This document shows positions 1-9,814 of a stretch of 64,000 bases of DNA, one piece after another. Source of the stretch: Paenibacillus borealis. GTDB taxonomy: Bacteria; Bacillota; Bacilli; Paenibacillales; Paenibacillaceae. A program made the translations under genes and the position numbers. The notes beneath the pieces are model-generated. The model made no database searches, was not told the origin of the DNA, and saw only the letters and a program-made list of their open reading frames with translations. The stretch's first letter is position 1. Every line of letters starts with the position of its first letter. The DNA lies in assembly GCF_000758665.1 (NCBI RefSeq), contig NZ_CP009285.1, forward strand, positions 6,820,001 through 6,884,000, given 5' to 3'.

Positions 1-1426
1 CGCTCTCATTCTCCAGCACCTCCGGTGCAATATCGTAGGCCACATGGATACGGTCCACATTCTTAATCCGCTGAATATCCAGATACGACTCGGCAATCTG
101 CAGTTCCTGCTCCACCGGAATAATCATCTCCCCGCGGTGCAGCGTCAGCCGGTAGAACCTGGCCAGCGAACGGATGACCTCATGCAGCTTATCGATCTCC
201 CCCAGCTTGGCCATCCGGCTGATCGAAGAGAAGGTGTTATACAGGAAATGCGGGTTCATCTGGGAATGCAGCACCTGCAGCTCAGTCTCTTTCTTCTCCA
301 GGTTGACAACATAGACCTCGTCGATTAACCGCTGAATCGTTGAAGCCATGTCGTTAAAAGCACTGCCGATCTCCGCAAACTCATCATTGCCCTGCACCGG
401 CATCCGCTTGTGGAAATCTCCTTCCTTAAAAGACTTCAGGGAGGCAATCAGCTTCTGGAAGCTCCGTGCGAAATACTGGGACATCACCAGACTGATCAGA
501 AAGAGCAGGATCAGAGTGATTAGGCAGATGCCGATGGTCACATTACGGACCTGCTGTGAATTCTTTTGCAGTGAAGAATACGGAATCCAGGCCACTACGC
601 TGGCGGGCATATTCGTCACCGGCTGTTTAATTTGCATATAGGAATCCGGCTGCTGAATATAGCCTGAAGCAGCGGAGGGCAGCAAATCCGGTTTAACCTT
701 GTTGCGGGAGCTTATGAAGAGCAGGCGGTTGTCGTTACCCACGATGAACAGGATACTGTCCTCGCCCAGCTGCCCCGAACCGGCATCAGAGAAGATGTAC
801 TTCATATTCGCCGTCATCTTGATCAGACCGTTCAGCTGCAGTGTATCGTAGTTGATCAAGGGGCGCAGGTAAGAGATGCTCGCGTTCGCCCTGTCATTGC
901 CCACCTGCCGCCATTCATAGGAGCCGTAATGCAGTTTCAGCCTTCTATACCAGTCTTCGTTCTCTATACGGTCCATGTGGAATAAGGAATACTTACGGAC
1001 ATCGCCCGCTGCACTCTCATTGTAATAGAATTCTCCGACATTAGGGTTGCTGACATACACGGAAAGCTTGACTTCCGGGTCCGGCAGATTCGCAGCATTC
1101 TCCAGCCTCGGAAGAATATACTGCGACATGATGCTGTATTTCTCCCAGCCGGAATGATAACCTGTCAAATAACGCGAGAGGGTCTGATCTGCGTACAGCT
1201 CGTCGGTGCTGCGGACAACATCCTTCAGCCGGTAATCCACGTTACTGGCAATTTGCCTGACAGCCACCTCCAGATTGCTTCTTGTATGCTCCTCCGTGGA
1301 ACGCACGGAGGAGACATAGGCGTAGCTTCCGATGCCGATAACCGGTGTCAGTACCAGCAGCAGATAGGAAATAAGCAGCTTGTAGCCCAAGGGCAGGTAT
1401 ACGGGTTTCGCACGCTTCATCTGCAT
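1..1426 (-). CDS. YesM-type sensor histidine kinase, C-terminus cut by window edge
   Basis: Membrane sensor kinase expected to phosphorylate the response regulator encoded just upstream. The readable 475 residues show an N-terminal membrane helix (about 12-32), an extracellular sensor region (about 35-270), a second membrane helix (about 300-320), a HAMP-like segment, and the His_kinase box with QMNPHFLYNTF, whose His is the expected phosphoacceptor. The ATPase domain runs off base 1, so the gene is partial only because of the window. Two in-frame ATGs at 1426 and 1420 are possible starts. The start lies 6 bp after the regulator stop, which implies translational coupling. The family usually senses extracellular sugars or peptides; beta-glucan products are an inference from the adjacent GH81 gene. 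Confidence 0.9.
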   Translation of the reverse strand, partial: MQMKRAKPVYLPLGYKLLISYLLLVLTPVIGIGSYAYVSSVRSTEEHTRSNLEVAVRQIASNVDYRLKDVVRSTDELYADQTLSRYLTGYHSGWEKYSIMSQYILPRLENAANLPDPEVKLSVYVSNPNVGEFYYNESAAGDVRKYSLFHMDRIENEDWYRRLKLHYGSYEWRQVGNDRANASISYLRPLINYDTLQLNGLIKMTANMKYIFSDAGSGQLGEDSILFIVGNDNRLLFISSRNKVKPDLLPSAASGYIQQPDSYMQIKQPVTNMPASVVAWIPYSSLQKNSQQVRNVTIGICLITLILLFLISLVMSQYFARSFQKLIASLKSFKEGDFHKRMPVQGNDEFAEIGSAFNDMASTIQRLIDEVYVVNLEKKETELQVLHSQMNPHFLYNTFSSISRMAKLGEIDKLHEVIRSLARFYRLTLHRGEMIIPVEQELQIAESYLDIQRIKNVDRIHVAYDIAPEVLENES

Positions 1427-1432
1427 GCCTGA

Positions 1433-2989
1433 TCAGCTCTGCTTTCTGTAATCGGCTGCGGTGATATTGAAATATTCCCGGAATTGCCTGCTGAAATAAG
1501 CGATATTCTTGTAGCCCACCTTATCAGCTACTTCATAGATTTTGTATTGATGCTGATCGAGCAGGAGAATCGCTTTCTCCATCCGGATCCGCACAAGATA
1601 TTCATTGAAGCTCTCACCTGTGTGCTCCTTGAACAGAACCCCGAGATGGTTCGGCGAGTAGGCGAAATGGCTGGCCACCAGCCGTAAGGTAAGATTCTCC
1701 GTCAGCCGCTCCTGAATATAGGCCTCGATTTGCTCCATCAGCCGGCGGTTCTTATGCTGCTTCTTCATGAACAGGAGCTCGGAAATCTGGAACAGAGTAT
1801 TCCGCAGCCAGCGCTTAATATCATCCACCGTCTCCAGATGATGAATGGCATCCATCTGCTGCAGACTCTCATAGGTTTCGTTCAGCGTCCCCAGATATGC
1901 CTCAAGCCGGGTGACGATATGAATGGAGAAATGATAGACCTTCACCGGATGCTCAAACAGGGCCGCCATTTCGAACAACGCATCGATGCAGTCGCAAATA
2001 TCACCCAGCCTGTAGCCTGCCATGGCCCCGAACATCCCCTCCAGCACAACGCTCAGCTCCTTAATATCCTGGGTCATTCCCGGCTTGTTCATTACAGGAG
2101 GAATTACCCGGTTCTTCCCGATGAACATTTTGCCATTCATATATGCCTTGGCCTGGGAAAAGGATGCTGTCAGCGCTTCCAGAGAAACCACCTCAGCTCC
2201 ATAACTCACGGTTATTGTGTAAGCAGTGTGCTCACGGACCTTAAGCACCAGCTGCTGAAGCCACTCTTCCAGCTCCAGGCGCTGCCCGGTATACACGAAG
2301 CCAAGCTGTGAACGGTTCAGCCGGCACCATTTCCCGGCAGCTGCGGATTCGATCTCTGTTCCGATATAGTGGAACAGCTTGTCCAGGCCGGCATAGACAT
2401 CCTCCGGATGCTCCTGCACCCGCCGGAGGACATCATCTGCCTCAATTAACACCGCGGAGGCGCTGGAGAAGGCCAGATCCAGCGGATACCGGGCCAGGAA
2501 AGCACCCAGTGTTGCACCGTCAATACTGCCTTCCAGCAGGTGCTGAAGCACATCATTTTTGATGAAATCAAAGGAAGCCATCACGCCGCCGTCTTCCGGA
2601 CCTCTGCTCCGCTCAAGATTCAGTTCAGCGGTTGCGGTGCGCAGCACACCGATGAGCTCCTCATCATCAACCGGTTTCAGAATATAGGCATGAGCCTTCA
2701 AATCAAGCGCCTGCTTCGCATAGTGAAATTCCTGGTATCCGCTGATGAACACGATCTTCAGTCCCGGATTCAGCTCCAGCGCCAGGCGGGACAGCTCCAT
2801 GCCGGAAACCACAGGCATCCTGATGTCCGTGATCAGCAGATCAATCTCATGATTCTCGATATATTGGAGAGCTGCAAGCGGATTGCTCTCGCTGCAGACC
2901 ACTTCAATGGCAAGCTCACTCCAGGGAATCAGGCAGCGCAGACCCTCCAAATCATAATTTTCATCGTCCACCAGGACGGCTCTGTACAT
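1433..2989 (-). CDS. YesN-type response regulator with AraC HTH
   Basis: Cytoplasmic transcription regulator of 518 aa. An N-terminal receiver domain has the acidic pair D8/D9, phosphoacceptor D55 in LLITDIRMP and a conserved Lys in ILKPVDD. A long linker follows, then a C-terminal AraC-type double helix-turn-helix (about 415-518). The frame is open further upstream to 3133 and would overlap the lipoprotein gene, but ATG 2989 is preferred because AAGGAG precedes it and the protein then starts directly at the receiver fold. It is co-directional with the kinase downstream and the lipoprotein and GH81 genes upstream, so it probably controls this locus. Confidence 0.92.
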   Translation of the reverse strand: MYRAVLVDDENYDLEGLRCLIPWSELAIEVVCSESNPLAALQYIENHEIDLLITDIRMPVVSGMELSRLALELNPGLKIVFISGYQEFHYAKQALDLKAHAYILKPVDDEELIGVLRTATAELNLERSRGPEDGGVMASFDFIKNDVLQHLLEGSIDGATLGAFLARYPLDLAFSSASAVLIEADDVLRRVQEHPEDVYAGLDKLFHYIGTEIESAAAGKWCRLNRSQLGFVYTGQRLELEEWLQQLVLKVREHTAYTITVSYGAEVVSLEALTASFSQAKAYMNGKMFIGKNRVIPPVMNKPGMTQDIKELSVVLEGMFGAMAGYRLGDICDCIDALFEMAALFEHPVKVYHFSIHIVTRLEAYLGTLNETYESLQQMDAIHHLETVDDIKRWLRNTLFQISELLFMKKQHKNRRLMEQIEAYIQERLTENLTLRLVASHFAYSPNHLGVLFKEHTGESFNEYLVRIRMEKAILLLDQHQYKIYEVADKVGYKNIAYFSRQFREYFNITAADYRKQS

Positions 2990-3056
2990 CGCAATCAGCA
3001 CTCCTTCATGCGGAAAAGAGGGTACGTATCGTATCCCTCTTCTTTCCAAACGTTTA

Positions 3057-4886
3057 TTATTGTGGTGAATAGGCCTTAATCTTCTTAAGATTGTTCCGCC
3101 ATACTCCGGTTTTCCAGGCGAGCAGCCTGTCATATCCCAAAAGCGCTGCTTCCCTGTCTGCTTCCTCCATCAGCTGCCTGACCTCTTCCCCGCTTGCCGC
3201 AAATATCATCCGGGGAATCACCTGCGCATACTGGTCTTTCAGCCTTTGCAGAATGATTCCCTCTTCGGAGGCGGGAGCCGGATCGAGGTTGGAGAATTCC
3301 GTGATGTTCATGGACGTCCTGAACGTTACATTTGCTTGACCAAGTGTTGTCCAGTCCCGGGCCTCCACAGGCAGCAGCTTCTCGCGTCCGGCTTTGGCTG
3401 AATCAATATAAGAGGTATTGCCGTACCAGTTGAATTCTCCGATCTTCAGATCATCATACTGCTTCAAATCACGGCCAATATAGGAATCATTTGGAATTGG
3501 AATTCCATCCTCCACTTTATCATAAAACATTCCCTCCGGCCCGAAGAAAATAATGCGCTGTCCTTCCGGACTCGTCGCCCAGTTCATATAGGAGAAAATG
3601 GCTTCCGGATCTCTGGCCCGGGTTGTAATCACATTGACGTTCCAGCCCAGCGTATTGTATCCGGAAGGGTATACCTTACCCGGATCGACGCCTTCCCGGT
3701 GCACCGGCCAGATGATATCATACCCGTCTTGCGGATCCTTGGCCGAGAGCTGATTATTCGCTTCGCGGCCGATCCCTTCCACGATGGCGTCATAAGCGCC
3801 GAATACGGCGATACGGCCTGTTTTCAGCTTCTCCAGTACCTGATCCCGTGTTTCGGTTAACAGATCCGGGGACGTCAGCCCTTGACGGACCAGCCGGTTA
3901 GCCAGCAGAAGCGTCTCCAGGAATGCCGGATCCCGGTACACAGAAGTCAATCTGGAGCCGGTGGGCACACCGAAGATTTGGCCTGAACCGGGAGAGATGA
4001 AGCTTGGTGTCCGGTTATCCGCCGCACCGCTGTACAGCATGCCGATCATCTGTACATCTGCTCCGTCCCGGGTCTCCCCAAAGTCAATCGGGACAAGTTC
4101 AGGATACTTTTGTTGCACCCGCTTCAGATAAGCCTCGAGATCATCCCAGGTCTCCAGCTTAGGAGAGCCGAGCGCCCGGTAGATATTCTTCTCGACGAGG
4201 AAACCGGCGTTGCCGCTGCCGCTGCTGCCATTGATATACCAGTTCGGAATCTGGTACAGTTTGCCGTCTTCACTGCGCAGCATGTTCAGTGTATCCTCGC
4301 CTATGGTCTGGACAAATTCAGGATATTCCGCCAGATAAGGATCGAGTGCCACCAGCTTGCCTGCTTTTTGCAGCCGTTCCACATCCTTGCCCCGGTCCAT
4401 GACCAGCACATCGGGAAGCTGATCCGAGACAATCATCGCGTTCAGCTTCTGGGCCGCAGCCCCGCTGGATTGTACCGGAGTGAGCGTAACCTTCAGATTA
4501 TCGCTGATCCAACGGCTATGCGGCCTGCCCTCCCAGGTCGGTGCCGTATACCAGTCATAGTTCACAAATACGGTGAACTGGACCGGCTTCACCTTGGCGG
4601 CCAAGGCTGAAAGGGCGGTGGCGGTGGCCGGATGGTCCGCAGGCCACATATTGCCGGGATCAGCGGTGGTGCCGGAATTGCTGCGATTGGCGGTATTGCT
4701 GGTATTGCCGGTATTGGCGCTACTGGTATTGGCAGCTTGGCTTGAGCTCAGAGCGTTAGCGCCGTCCTCCGCAGTAGCCTCCTGCGTTTGGAGCTCCGTT
4801 AGTTGACCGCCGTTTGAGCAGGCAGCAAGGCCACCCAGAACCAGCATGATTAACAGCAAATGCCGCAATATCATTGACCTGTGCAT
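3057..4886 (-). CDS. Extracellular solute-binding lipoprotein (family 1, LplA-like)
   Basis: A 609-aa ABC-type sugar-binding lipoprotein anchored outside the membrane. The signal peptide ends in the lipobox LAAC with Cys23. A Ser/Thr/Asn/Gly-rich tether (about 40-78) leads to the two-lobed binding fold, where the SDQLPDVLVMD segment is typical of CUT1-family proteins of Paenibacillus. GGTGAG precedes the ATG. No permease or ATPase gene lies beside it: it sits between the GH81 gene and the regulator. It may supply glucan oligomers to a permease encoded elsewhere, or present ligand to the adjacent sensor kinase; both are inference. An in-frame ATG four codons later is an alternative start. Confidence 0.88.
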   Translation of the reverse strand: MHRSMILRHLLLIMLVLGGLAACSNGGQLTELQTQEATAEDGANALSSSQAANTSSANTGNTSNTANRSNSGTTADPGNMWPADHPATATALSALAAKVKPVQFTVFVNYDWYTAPTWEGRPHSRWISDNLKVTLTPVQSSGAAAQKLNAMIVSDQLPDVLVMDRGKDVERLQKAGKLVALDPYLAEYPEFVQTIGEDTLNMLRSEDGKLYQIPNWYINGSSGSGNAGFLVEKNIYRALGSPKLETWDDLEAYLKRVQQKYPELVPIDFGETRDGADVQMIGMLYSGAADNRTPSFISPGSGQIFGVPTGSRLTSVYRDPAFLETLLLANRLVRQGLTSPDLLTETRDQVLEKLKTGRIAVFGAYDAIVEGIGREANNQLSAKDPQDGYDIIWPVHREGVDPGKVYPSGYNTLGWNVNVITTRARDPEAIFSYMNWATSPEGQRIIFFGPEGMFYDKVEDGIPIPNDSYIGRDLKQYDDLKIGEFNWYGNTSYIDSAKAGREKLLPVEARDWTTLGQANVTFRTSMNITEFSNLDPAPASEEGIILQRLKDQYAQVIPRMIFAASGEEVRQLMEEADREAALLGYDRLLAWKTGVWRNNLKKIKAYSPQ

Positions 4887-4941
4887 AGGCTCACCATTTC
4901 TTTACTTTGATGCCTCTATTCTATCGCTATTGCCGCCCCGA

Positions 4942-7900
4942 TTAATAGACCGACATTTCCCATAAAGAATAGCCGTACTGTGTGCCCCGCTCCGTACCGT
5001 TCACTTTCACATACCGTGCACTGACCGGGGTGAAGCTGATATCATCCAGTTCCCCGTCTCCGGTTGTCGTCATATAAGCTGTTGTCCAGTTCGTGCCATC
5101 AACCGAAGTCTCAATGGTATAGGATTTGGCATACGCCCCCTCCCAGTTCAGCAGGACGCGGCTGACCGTCTGTGACGAGCCGAGGTCGACCTGAATCCAC
5201 TGCGGATCACTGAAGGCCGATTCCCAGCGGGTGCCCGGATCTCCGTCCACTGCACCGGCAGCGGGCTGTTTCGGATTCTCGGAAGCGGTAACTGCCTTGT
5301 TCAGGGCAAGATTCACCGACGGCGGTGTTCCGCCGGTAATCACCTGTTGCACGGAAGCATCATTATATCCTGCCGCAGTTACCGCAATCGTGTAAGTTTT
5401 CGCAGTTGGGAACAGCGCAGTGTTCAGCGTGATTTTACCGGCTGCCACTGTATAATTCGCTGCCGCCGCTGTAGTTCCATCCACCTTCACCGCACTGATT
5501 GCGCCTCTCCAGGCTGCATTGTCCGTGAAAGTCAGCTCAATCGGCTGGCCGGCTGCATTCTGCGTTGTATCGGCTGTCAGGGCAGGCGGAGCAATCGGTG
5601 TCACGGTGCCGCCGCTGCCGTACACTTCCAGTTCCCATAAAGAATACCCGTACTGCGTGCCGCGCTCCGTACCGTTTACCTTCACATATCGTGCGCTGAC
5701 CGGGGTGAAGCTGACATCGTCGATGGCCCCGTCTCCAGTTGTGGTTGAATACGCCGTTGCCCAGTTCGTGCCGTCTGCCGAAGTCTGGATGGTATAGGAT
5801 TTGGCATACGCCCCCTCCCAGTTCAGCAGGACGCGGCTGACCGTCTGATTCGAACCGAGGTCCACCTGAATCCACTGCGGATCACTGAAGGCCGATTCCC
5901 AGCGGGTACCCGGATCTCCGTCCACTGCACCCGCAGCCGGCTGTCTTGGATTCTCCGAGGCGGTAACCGCCTTGTTCAGGGCCAAATTCGCGGAGGTTGC
6001 TCCGCCTGTGACTACTTGCTGCACGGAAGCATCGCTATATCCTGTTGCTGACACCGTAACCGTGTAAGTCTTCGCAGTAGGGAACAGCGCGGTGTTCAGC
6101 GTGATTTTACCGGCTGCTACTGTATAATTCGCTGCCGCCGCTGTAGTTCCATCCACCTTCACCGCATTGATTGCACCTCTCCAGGCCGCATTGTCCGTGA
6201 ACGTTAATTCAATAGGCTGGCCGACTGCATTCTGCGTTGTATCAGCTGTCAGGGCAGGCGGAGCAAGCAGTGTTCCCGAATTCACCTTCGTCGGGTCAAC
6301 CTTCACCAGCTTCCTGGCTTCGACTACAGCCGAACCCGTAATGCCTCCTGCGTTGCGGAACGTAACCGTAATGGCTGCATTCGTCGGATTCCAGACCAGT
6401 GCACTGTAGGCCGAGCCTTTCTTATACACTGTTGCACTGTATCCGTTCGCCGCCCAAATGTCTTTGGTGCGTGATCCGAGGGTGGCCATATTGTGCACAA
6501 ACCAATACGTGTTGAACAACTCATTCTGCTGCGGCAGTGCCGGATTCCATTTATTCAGTACAGCCTGCGGATTGCTCAGCGCCTGAATCGGCCAGACAAT
6601 ATGGTACCAGTCGGTTTCCGGCCCGCCGTTATCGGCTACAAAGCCGCTGTATAATCCGGCAGCCTTGGCCGTGTCGAACCCGTAGCTGGTTAAATATTCA
6701 GCTGTTGGCAGCCAGTGGATACCATAGACATACACCGGATTGCCGTTGAAAAAGGTTCCGAAGAAGTTCGAGCTTCCGTAAATCTGCCCGACAGATTTAT
6801 GCGTATAGCCCGGCAGCCAGTTATCCTGGTCGTAGTTGAACCAGTACTGCTGCACCGCTCTAAGCTCGGTCGTGAAGCCCATAATGGACGCATCCCGGAA
6901 CGCTGTGTTGCCGGTCAGTGTGCTCCACATATACTGGCCAACCCAGCCGAACAGCGATTCTCCTGCCGCTTCCTGGTTATTACCGCTGTCATTGTCGGCA
7001 TAACCGCCGGCCCAGGAATGGCCTTCATACGGGTCGAAGTTGCGGAAGTAAGGATACTTCGGATCCGTCTTCGACGGATTGGCGTAATCCCGGATCAGCT
7101 CATCCACCATACCGCTGTATTTATTCCTGAAGTCGGTATCATAGGTGGCCAGCACAGCGGAGGCAAATACATAATAGCCATACGTGAAGTGATGGTCCGT
7201 GATGCCGGAGTTCGCGCCGAACTCGCTGTTCTTATAGATCAGTGTTCCCCAGTCGGAGTTGTAGTCGAAATAGTAATTGGCTTCTCCTGAAGTGTACGTG
7301 TACCAGTCTGTCAGCACCGTCTTCATTCTGGAGAGGAACAGATTCTTGTAGCTCTCATTACCGATTTGATCGGCAATCAGCACACCCATTGCCAGCGGAT
7401 GCAGCTTCTTGCCCTGCCAGTAGGCATCGGCCTGCATCAGGTTGGTGGCAGTGTCCGTATCCAGCAGCGCCAGATAATTGAGCAGATCCTGGCGGGAATA
7501 GGTGGAATCGCCCGGCTCGGTGAACTGCGGCACAATGCCGTAGAATTTATCAACAGTGGCAAAAGAATTGCCCTCTGTAACCTTCATCGTTCCGCGGATA
7601 GACGGGAAGGAGACAGCGGTCAGCGGAGTTGTGGTAACCTTCCACTGGTGGGGGAGCTGCGCCATCAGCGTTGTATTAGGGAAGCCCGAACGCTTGAGTT
7701 CTGTTGTCGCATTGAAGGTGGTCGTGACATCGGAAGTGGTCTCGTTGAAGGTATATGCCACCTTTGTATCGGTCACAAATGCATATCCGTGCTGGTAGAA
7801 ATAATTCAGATTGGACGGTGCCGGAAGAGCCGACAAACTCAGGTAGTTCTGGCCTCCGCCCAGCTGGATTTTGAGCTTGGCGCCGACTTTCTTGAAGGTT

Positions 7901-9513
7901 GTACCAGCCGGAGCATACAGCCCATAGTTTCTGGTCACCATTACAGGCGTAGGCGCCCCGTTGGAATTCGTGACCGCAATACCGATATGGTCTGCAGTAA
8001 CTGTGGCGCCGTCAGCAGCCAGAATCGTATTATTGCTGTCATCGAAGAAGCGGGCCGTTGCCGGCAGATAGACTTCAGGACTGGCCGGATCGCTGAATTG
8101 CGAATAGAGATAAGGCGAGCCTTTGACGAAGGTCGTCTTCATCTTCTCAGCAGTGCCATCGCTTAATACGGCAGTCGCCGACCAGTCGCCGTAAGCAGTA
8201 ATCCGGTTTGACATCCCTGAAGTATTAATGTTGCTGGCCATCAGGAACAGATCCGGGCTGCCTGCGGCTTCCTGCGCCTTGCCGTCGGCGCTTAAGTAGC
8301 CTGCGCCAGGGTTCAGAACGCTAAGCCCCTGCTTGGTATATTTCGATTTGAGCGGAAGTGTAATAATGCCGTTGCCGAGCTGATTGACCATGATCGACTG
8401 CCACCAGTCGTTGGAAGGCAGCGGTGCAGTCAGTGCATCCGATTTATACAGCGGATATTTGGGCTGGGGAACCGAGAGGTCATTCGCGGCATAGCTGCCT
8501 TGACCTACGGCCACTGTTGTCAGCGCCGGCAGTGCCGGAATGTTATAGACCGGCTTGGGATCACCTGTCACATAATCATACGCCTGGAATTCAAAGATCG
8601 AGTAGCCGAAGGAGGTCGCTCTGCTGATGCCGTTCATCCGCAGATAGCGGCCGCTGGCATAGACCGGAAGATTAAGCGTGCCTCCGTCGCCGTGAAGCTC
8701 GCGGTAGATTGTAGTCCATGAACTGCCGTTATTCGAAACCTGAATATCATAGGTCCGGCCGGCGGCAGCCTCCCAATTGATGATGACCCGGCCAAGCGTC
8801 CGTACGCTGCCAAGGTCAACGCTAAGCCATTCATTATCGGTAGCGTTGGAGGACCAGCGCGTGGTCAAGCTGCTGTCAAATGCCAGCGCCGGCAATGTGG
8901 AGCCCACAGGGAGATAGTCAGCCACCTGATAGGACGAAGCCGTCGCCGGCTTGTTCAAGGCTACATTCGGCCCAAGCACTACCGGAGGAGGATTAACACC
9001 ACCCGTGCCGTATACCTCGAACTCAAAGAGGGAAATGCCGTATTGCGTCAGGCTCCGCACGGTTGCGTATACCCGGACATAACGGCCGTTGCCGCTGAGC
9101 GTGAGATCATCCGTCCCGCCGTCTCCCGTAGTTGTTGAATAGATATCACTCCAGTTCAATTCGTCGGAGGATACCTGAATTTTGTAGGACTTGGCGTACG
9201 CCCCTTCCCAGCGTAGTACAACGCGGTCTACTGCGGCAGATGCCCCGAGATCCACATAGATCCAGTTCGGGTCGTTTCCCCACGCGCTGCTCCAGCGGGA
9301 ACCCGTATTGCCGTCCACCGCCAGATCCGGGGTATTGTTGCCCTCCGTGCCCGACGCATAAGCAGGCCGGTCTTGAGAGAGCAGATAAGAGCCGGCGGCA
9401 TGCGCCCGGCCGGGCGGAATGACCAATACGACACTTAACAGCATGATTATGCTCAGAAAAAAAGCGGTGCCGTTTATACCCTTCTTGCGTTTTAACTTTT
9501 TCGAATATGTCAT
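4942..9513 (-). CDS. Secreted GH81 endo-beta-1,3-glucanase with four F5/8-C domains
   Basis: Secreted 1523-aa enzyme predicted to cut beta-1,3-glucan (laminarin, fungal wall, callose). Order: signal peptide (1-39, AHA|A), F5/8 type C/CBM32-like domains at about 45-168 and 183-313, GH81 catalytic region about 330-1075, then two copies of a Shr-like HID (former DUF1533) module plus an F5/8-C domain (about 1085-1303 and 1309-1523). GH81 catalytic candidates are D773 in ITDHHF and E848/E852 in NNQEAAGES, matching the family's Asp and Glu pair four apart. AGGAGG sits 9 nt before the ATG. A cre-like site lies upstream. There is no SLH or sortase signal, so release or glycan binding through the lectin-like domains is expected. 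Confidence 0.93.
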   Translation of the reverse strand: MTYSKKLKRKKGINGTAFFLSIIMLLSVVLVIPPGRAHAAGSYLLSQDRPAYASGTEGNNTPDLAVDGNTGSRWSSAWGNDPNWIYVDLGASAAVDRVVLRWEGAYAKSYKIQVSSDELNWSDIYSTTTGDGGTDDLTLSGNGRYVRVYATVRSLTQYGISLFEFEVYGTGGVNPPPVVLGPNVALNKPATASSYQVADYLPVGSTLPALAFDSSLTTRWSSNATDNEWLSVDLGSVRTLGRVIINWEAAAGRTYDIQVSNNGSSWTTIYRELHGDGGTLNLPVYASGRYLRMNGISRATSFGYSIFEFQAYDYVTGDPKPVYNIPALPALTTVAVGQGSYAANDLSVPQPKYPLYKSDALTAPLPSNDWWQSIMVNQLGNGIITLPLKSKYTKQGLSVLNPGAGYLSADGKAQEAAGSPDLFLMASNINTSGMSNRITAYGDWSATAVLSDGTAEKMKTTFVKGSPYLYSQFSDPASPEVYLPATARFFDDSNNTILAADGATVTADHIGIAVTNSNGAPTPVMVTRNYGLYAPAGTTFKKVGAKLKIQLGGGQNYLSLSALPAPSNLNYFYQHGYAFVTDTKVAYTFNETTSDVTTTFNATTELKRSGFPNTTLMAQLPHQWKVTTTPLTAVSFPSIRGTMKVTEGNSFATVDKFYGIVPQFTEPGDSTYSRQDLLNYLALLDTDTATNLMQADAYWQGKKLHPLAMGVLIADQIGNESYKNLFLSRMKTVLTDWYTYTSGEANYYFDYNSDWGTLIYKNSEFGANSGITDHHFTYGYYVFASAVLATYDTDFRNKYSGMVDELIRDYANPSKTDPKYPYFRNFDPYEGHSWAGGYADNDSGNNQEAAGESLFGWVGQYMWSTLTGNTAFRDASIMGFTTELRAVQQYWFNYDQDNWLPGYTHKSVGQIYGSSNFFGTFFNGNPVYVYGIHWLPTAEYLTSYGFDTAKAAGLYSGFVADNGGPETDWYHIVWPIQALSNPQAVLNKWNPALPQQNELFNTYWFVHNMATLGSRTKDIWAANGYSATVYKKGSAYSALVWNPTNAAITVTFRNAGGITGSAVVEARKLVKVDPTKVNSGTLLAPPALTADTTQNAVGQPIELTFTDNAAWRGAINAVKVDGTTAAAANYTVAAGKITLNTALFPTAKTYTVTVSATGYSDASVQQVVTGGATSANLALNKAVTASENPRQPAAGAVDGDPGTRWESAFSDPQWIQVDLGSNQTVSRVLLNWEGAYAKSYTIQTSADGTNWATAYSTTTGDGAIDDVSFTPVSARYVKVNGTERGTQYGYSLWELEVYGSGGTVTPIAPPALTADTTQNAAGQPIELTFTDNAAWRGAISAVKVDGTTAAAANYTVAAGKITLNTALFPTAKTYTIAVTAAGYNDASVQQVITGGTPPSVNLALNKAVTASENPKQPAAGAVDGDPGTRWESAFSDPQWIQVDLGSSQTVSRVLLNWEGAYAKSYTIETSVDGTNWTTAYMTTTGDGELDDISFTPVSARYVKVNGTERGTQYGYSLWEMSVY
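4945..6261 (-). repeat. Internal tandem duplication (HID + F5/8-C) in the GH81 gene
   Basis: Two direct copies of a unit of about 670 bp (224-residue offset) lie end to end: about 5605-6261 and 4945-5589. Long stretches are nearly identical at both DNA and protein level, for example the ALTADTTQNA start, the RWESAFSDPQW core and the RYVKVNGTERG end of each copy. The linker between copies is short and Pro/Gly-rich. The near identity indicates a recent duplication or continuing gene conversion inside the gene. Confidence 0.93.
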
Positions 9514-9632
9514 TACCCTTAATCCTCCTCATGTCTATTTGGAATGCAGCCATCCAGCTCATAAACAAAATCTTTCCCGGAGTAATCACCAGCCTCCTTT
9601 ACCTTGGTTTAAGCAGTTTAGAACTCCACTTA

Positions 9633-9646
9633 TATAAGCGCTTTCA
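9633..9646. promoter_or_regulatory. cre-like operator upstream of the GH81 gene
   Basis: TATAAGCGCTTTCA matches the CcpA consensus TGWAANCGNTNWCA at all but one position. It lies about 120 bp before the GH81 start, so carbon catabolite control of the glucanase is likely. A second LacI/CcpA-like palindrome, GAAACCGGTTGCAA, is at about 9675-9688. Both calls rest on consensus matching only. Confidence 0.5.
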
Positions 9647-9814
9647 TAGATTCAAGATAAGCGTACCTTTTACCGAAACCGGTTGCAATTATACAAATCA
9701 ACGATTTTATGCAGAAAATAAGGATTAACTTATTTTCGCAGCAAAAGCCCGGTCCTTCATCATCTAACGGATAAAAATAGATTCTCCTAAAGCAAGTACA
9801 AAATCACCCACAGT

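Noticed and set aside
2990..3133. N-terminal extension of the response regulator
   Set aside because: It would overlap the lipoprotein gene and lies before a good ribosome site at ATG 2989.
7366..8166. Long plus-strand open frame inside the GH81 gene
   Set aside because: It is antisense to a protein with clear catalytic motifs, has no ribosome site, and its translation has no domain-like pattern.
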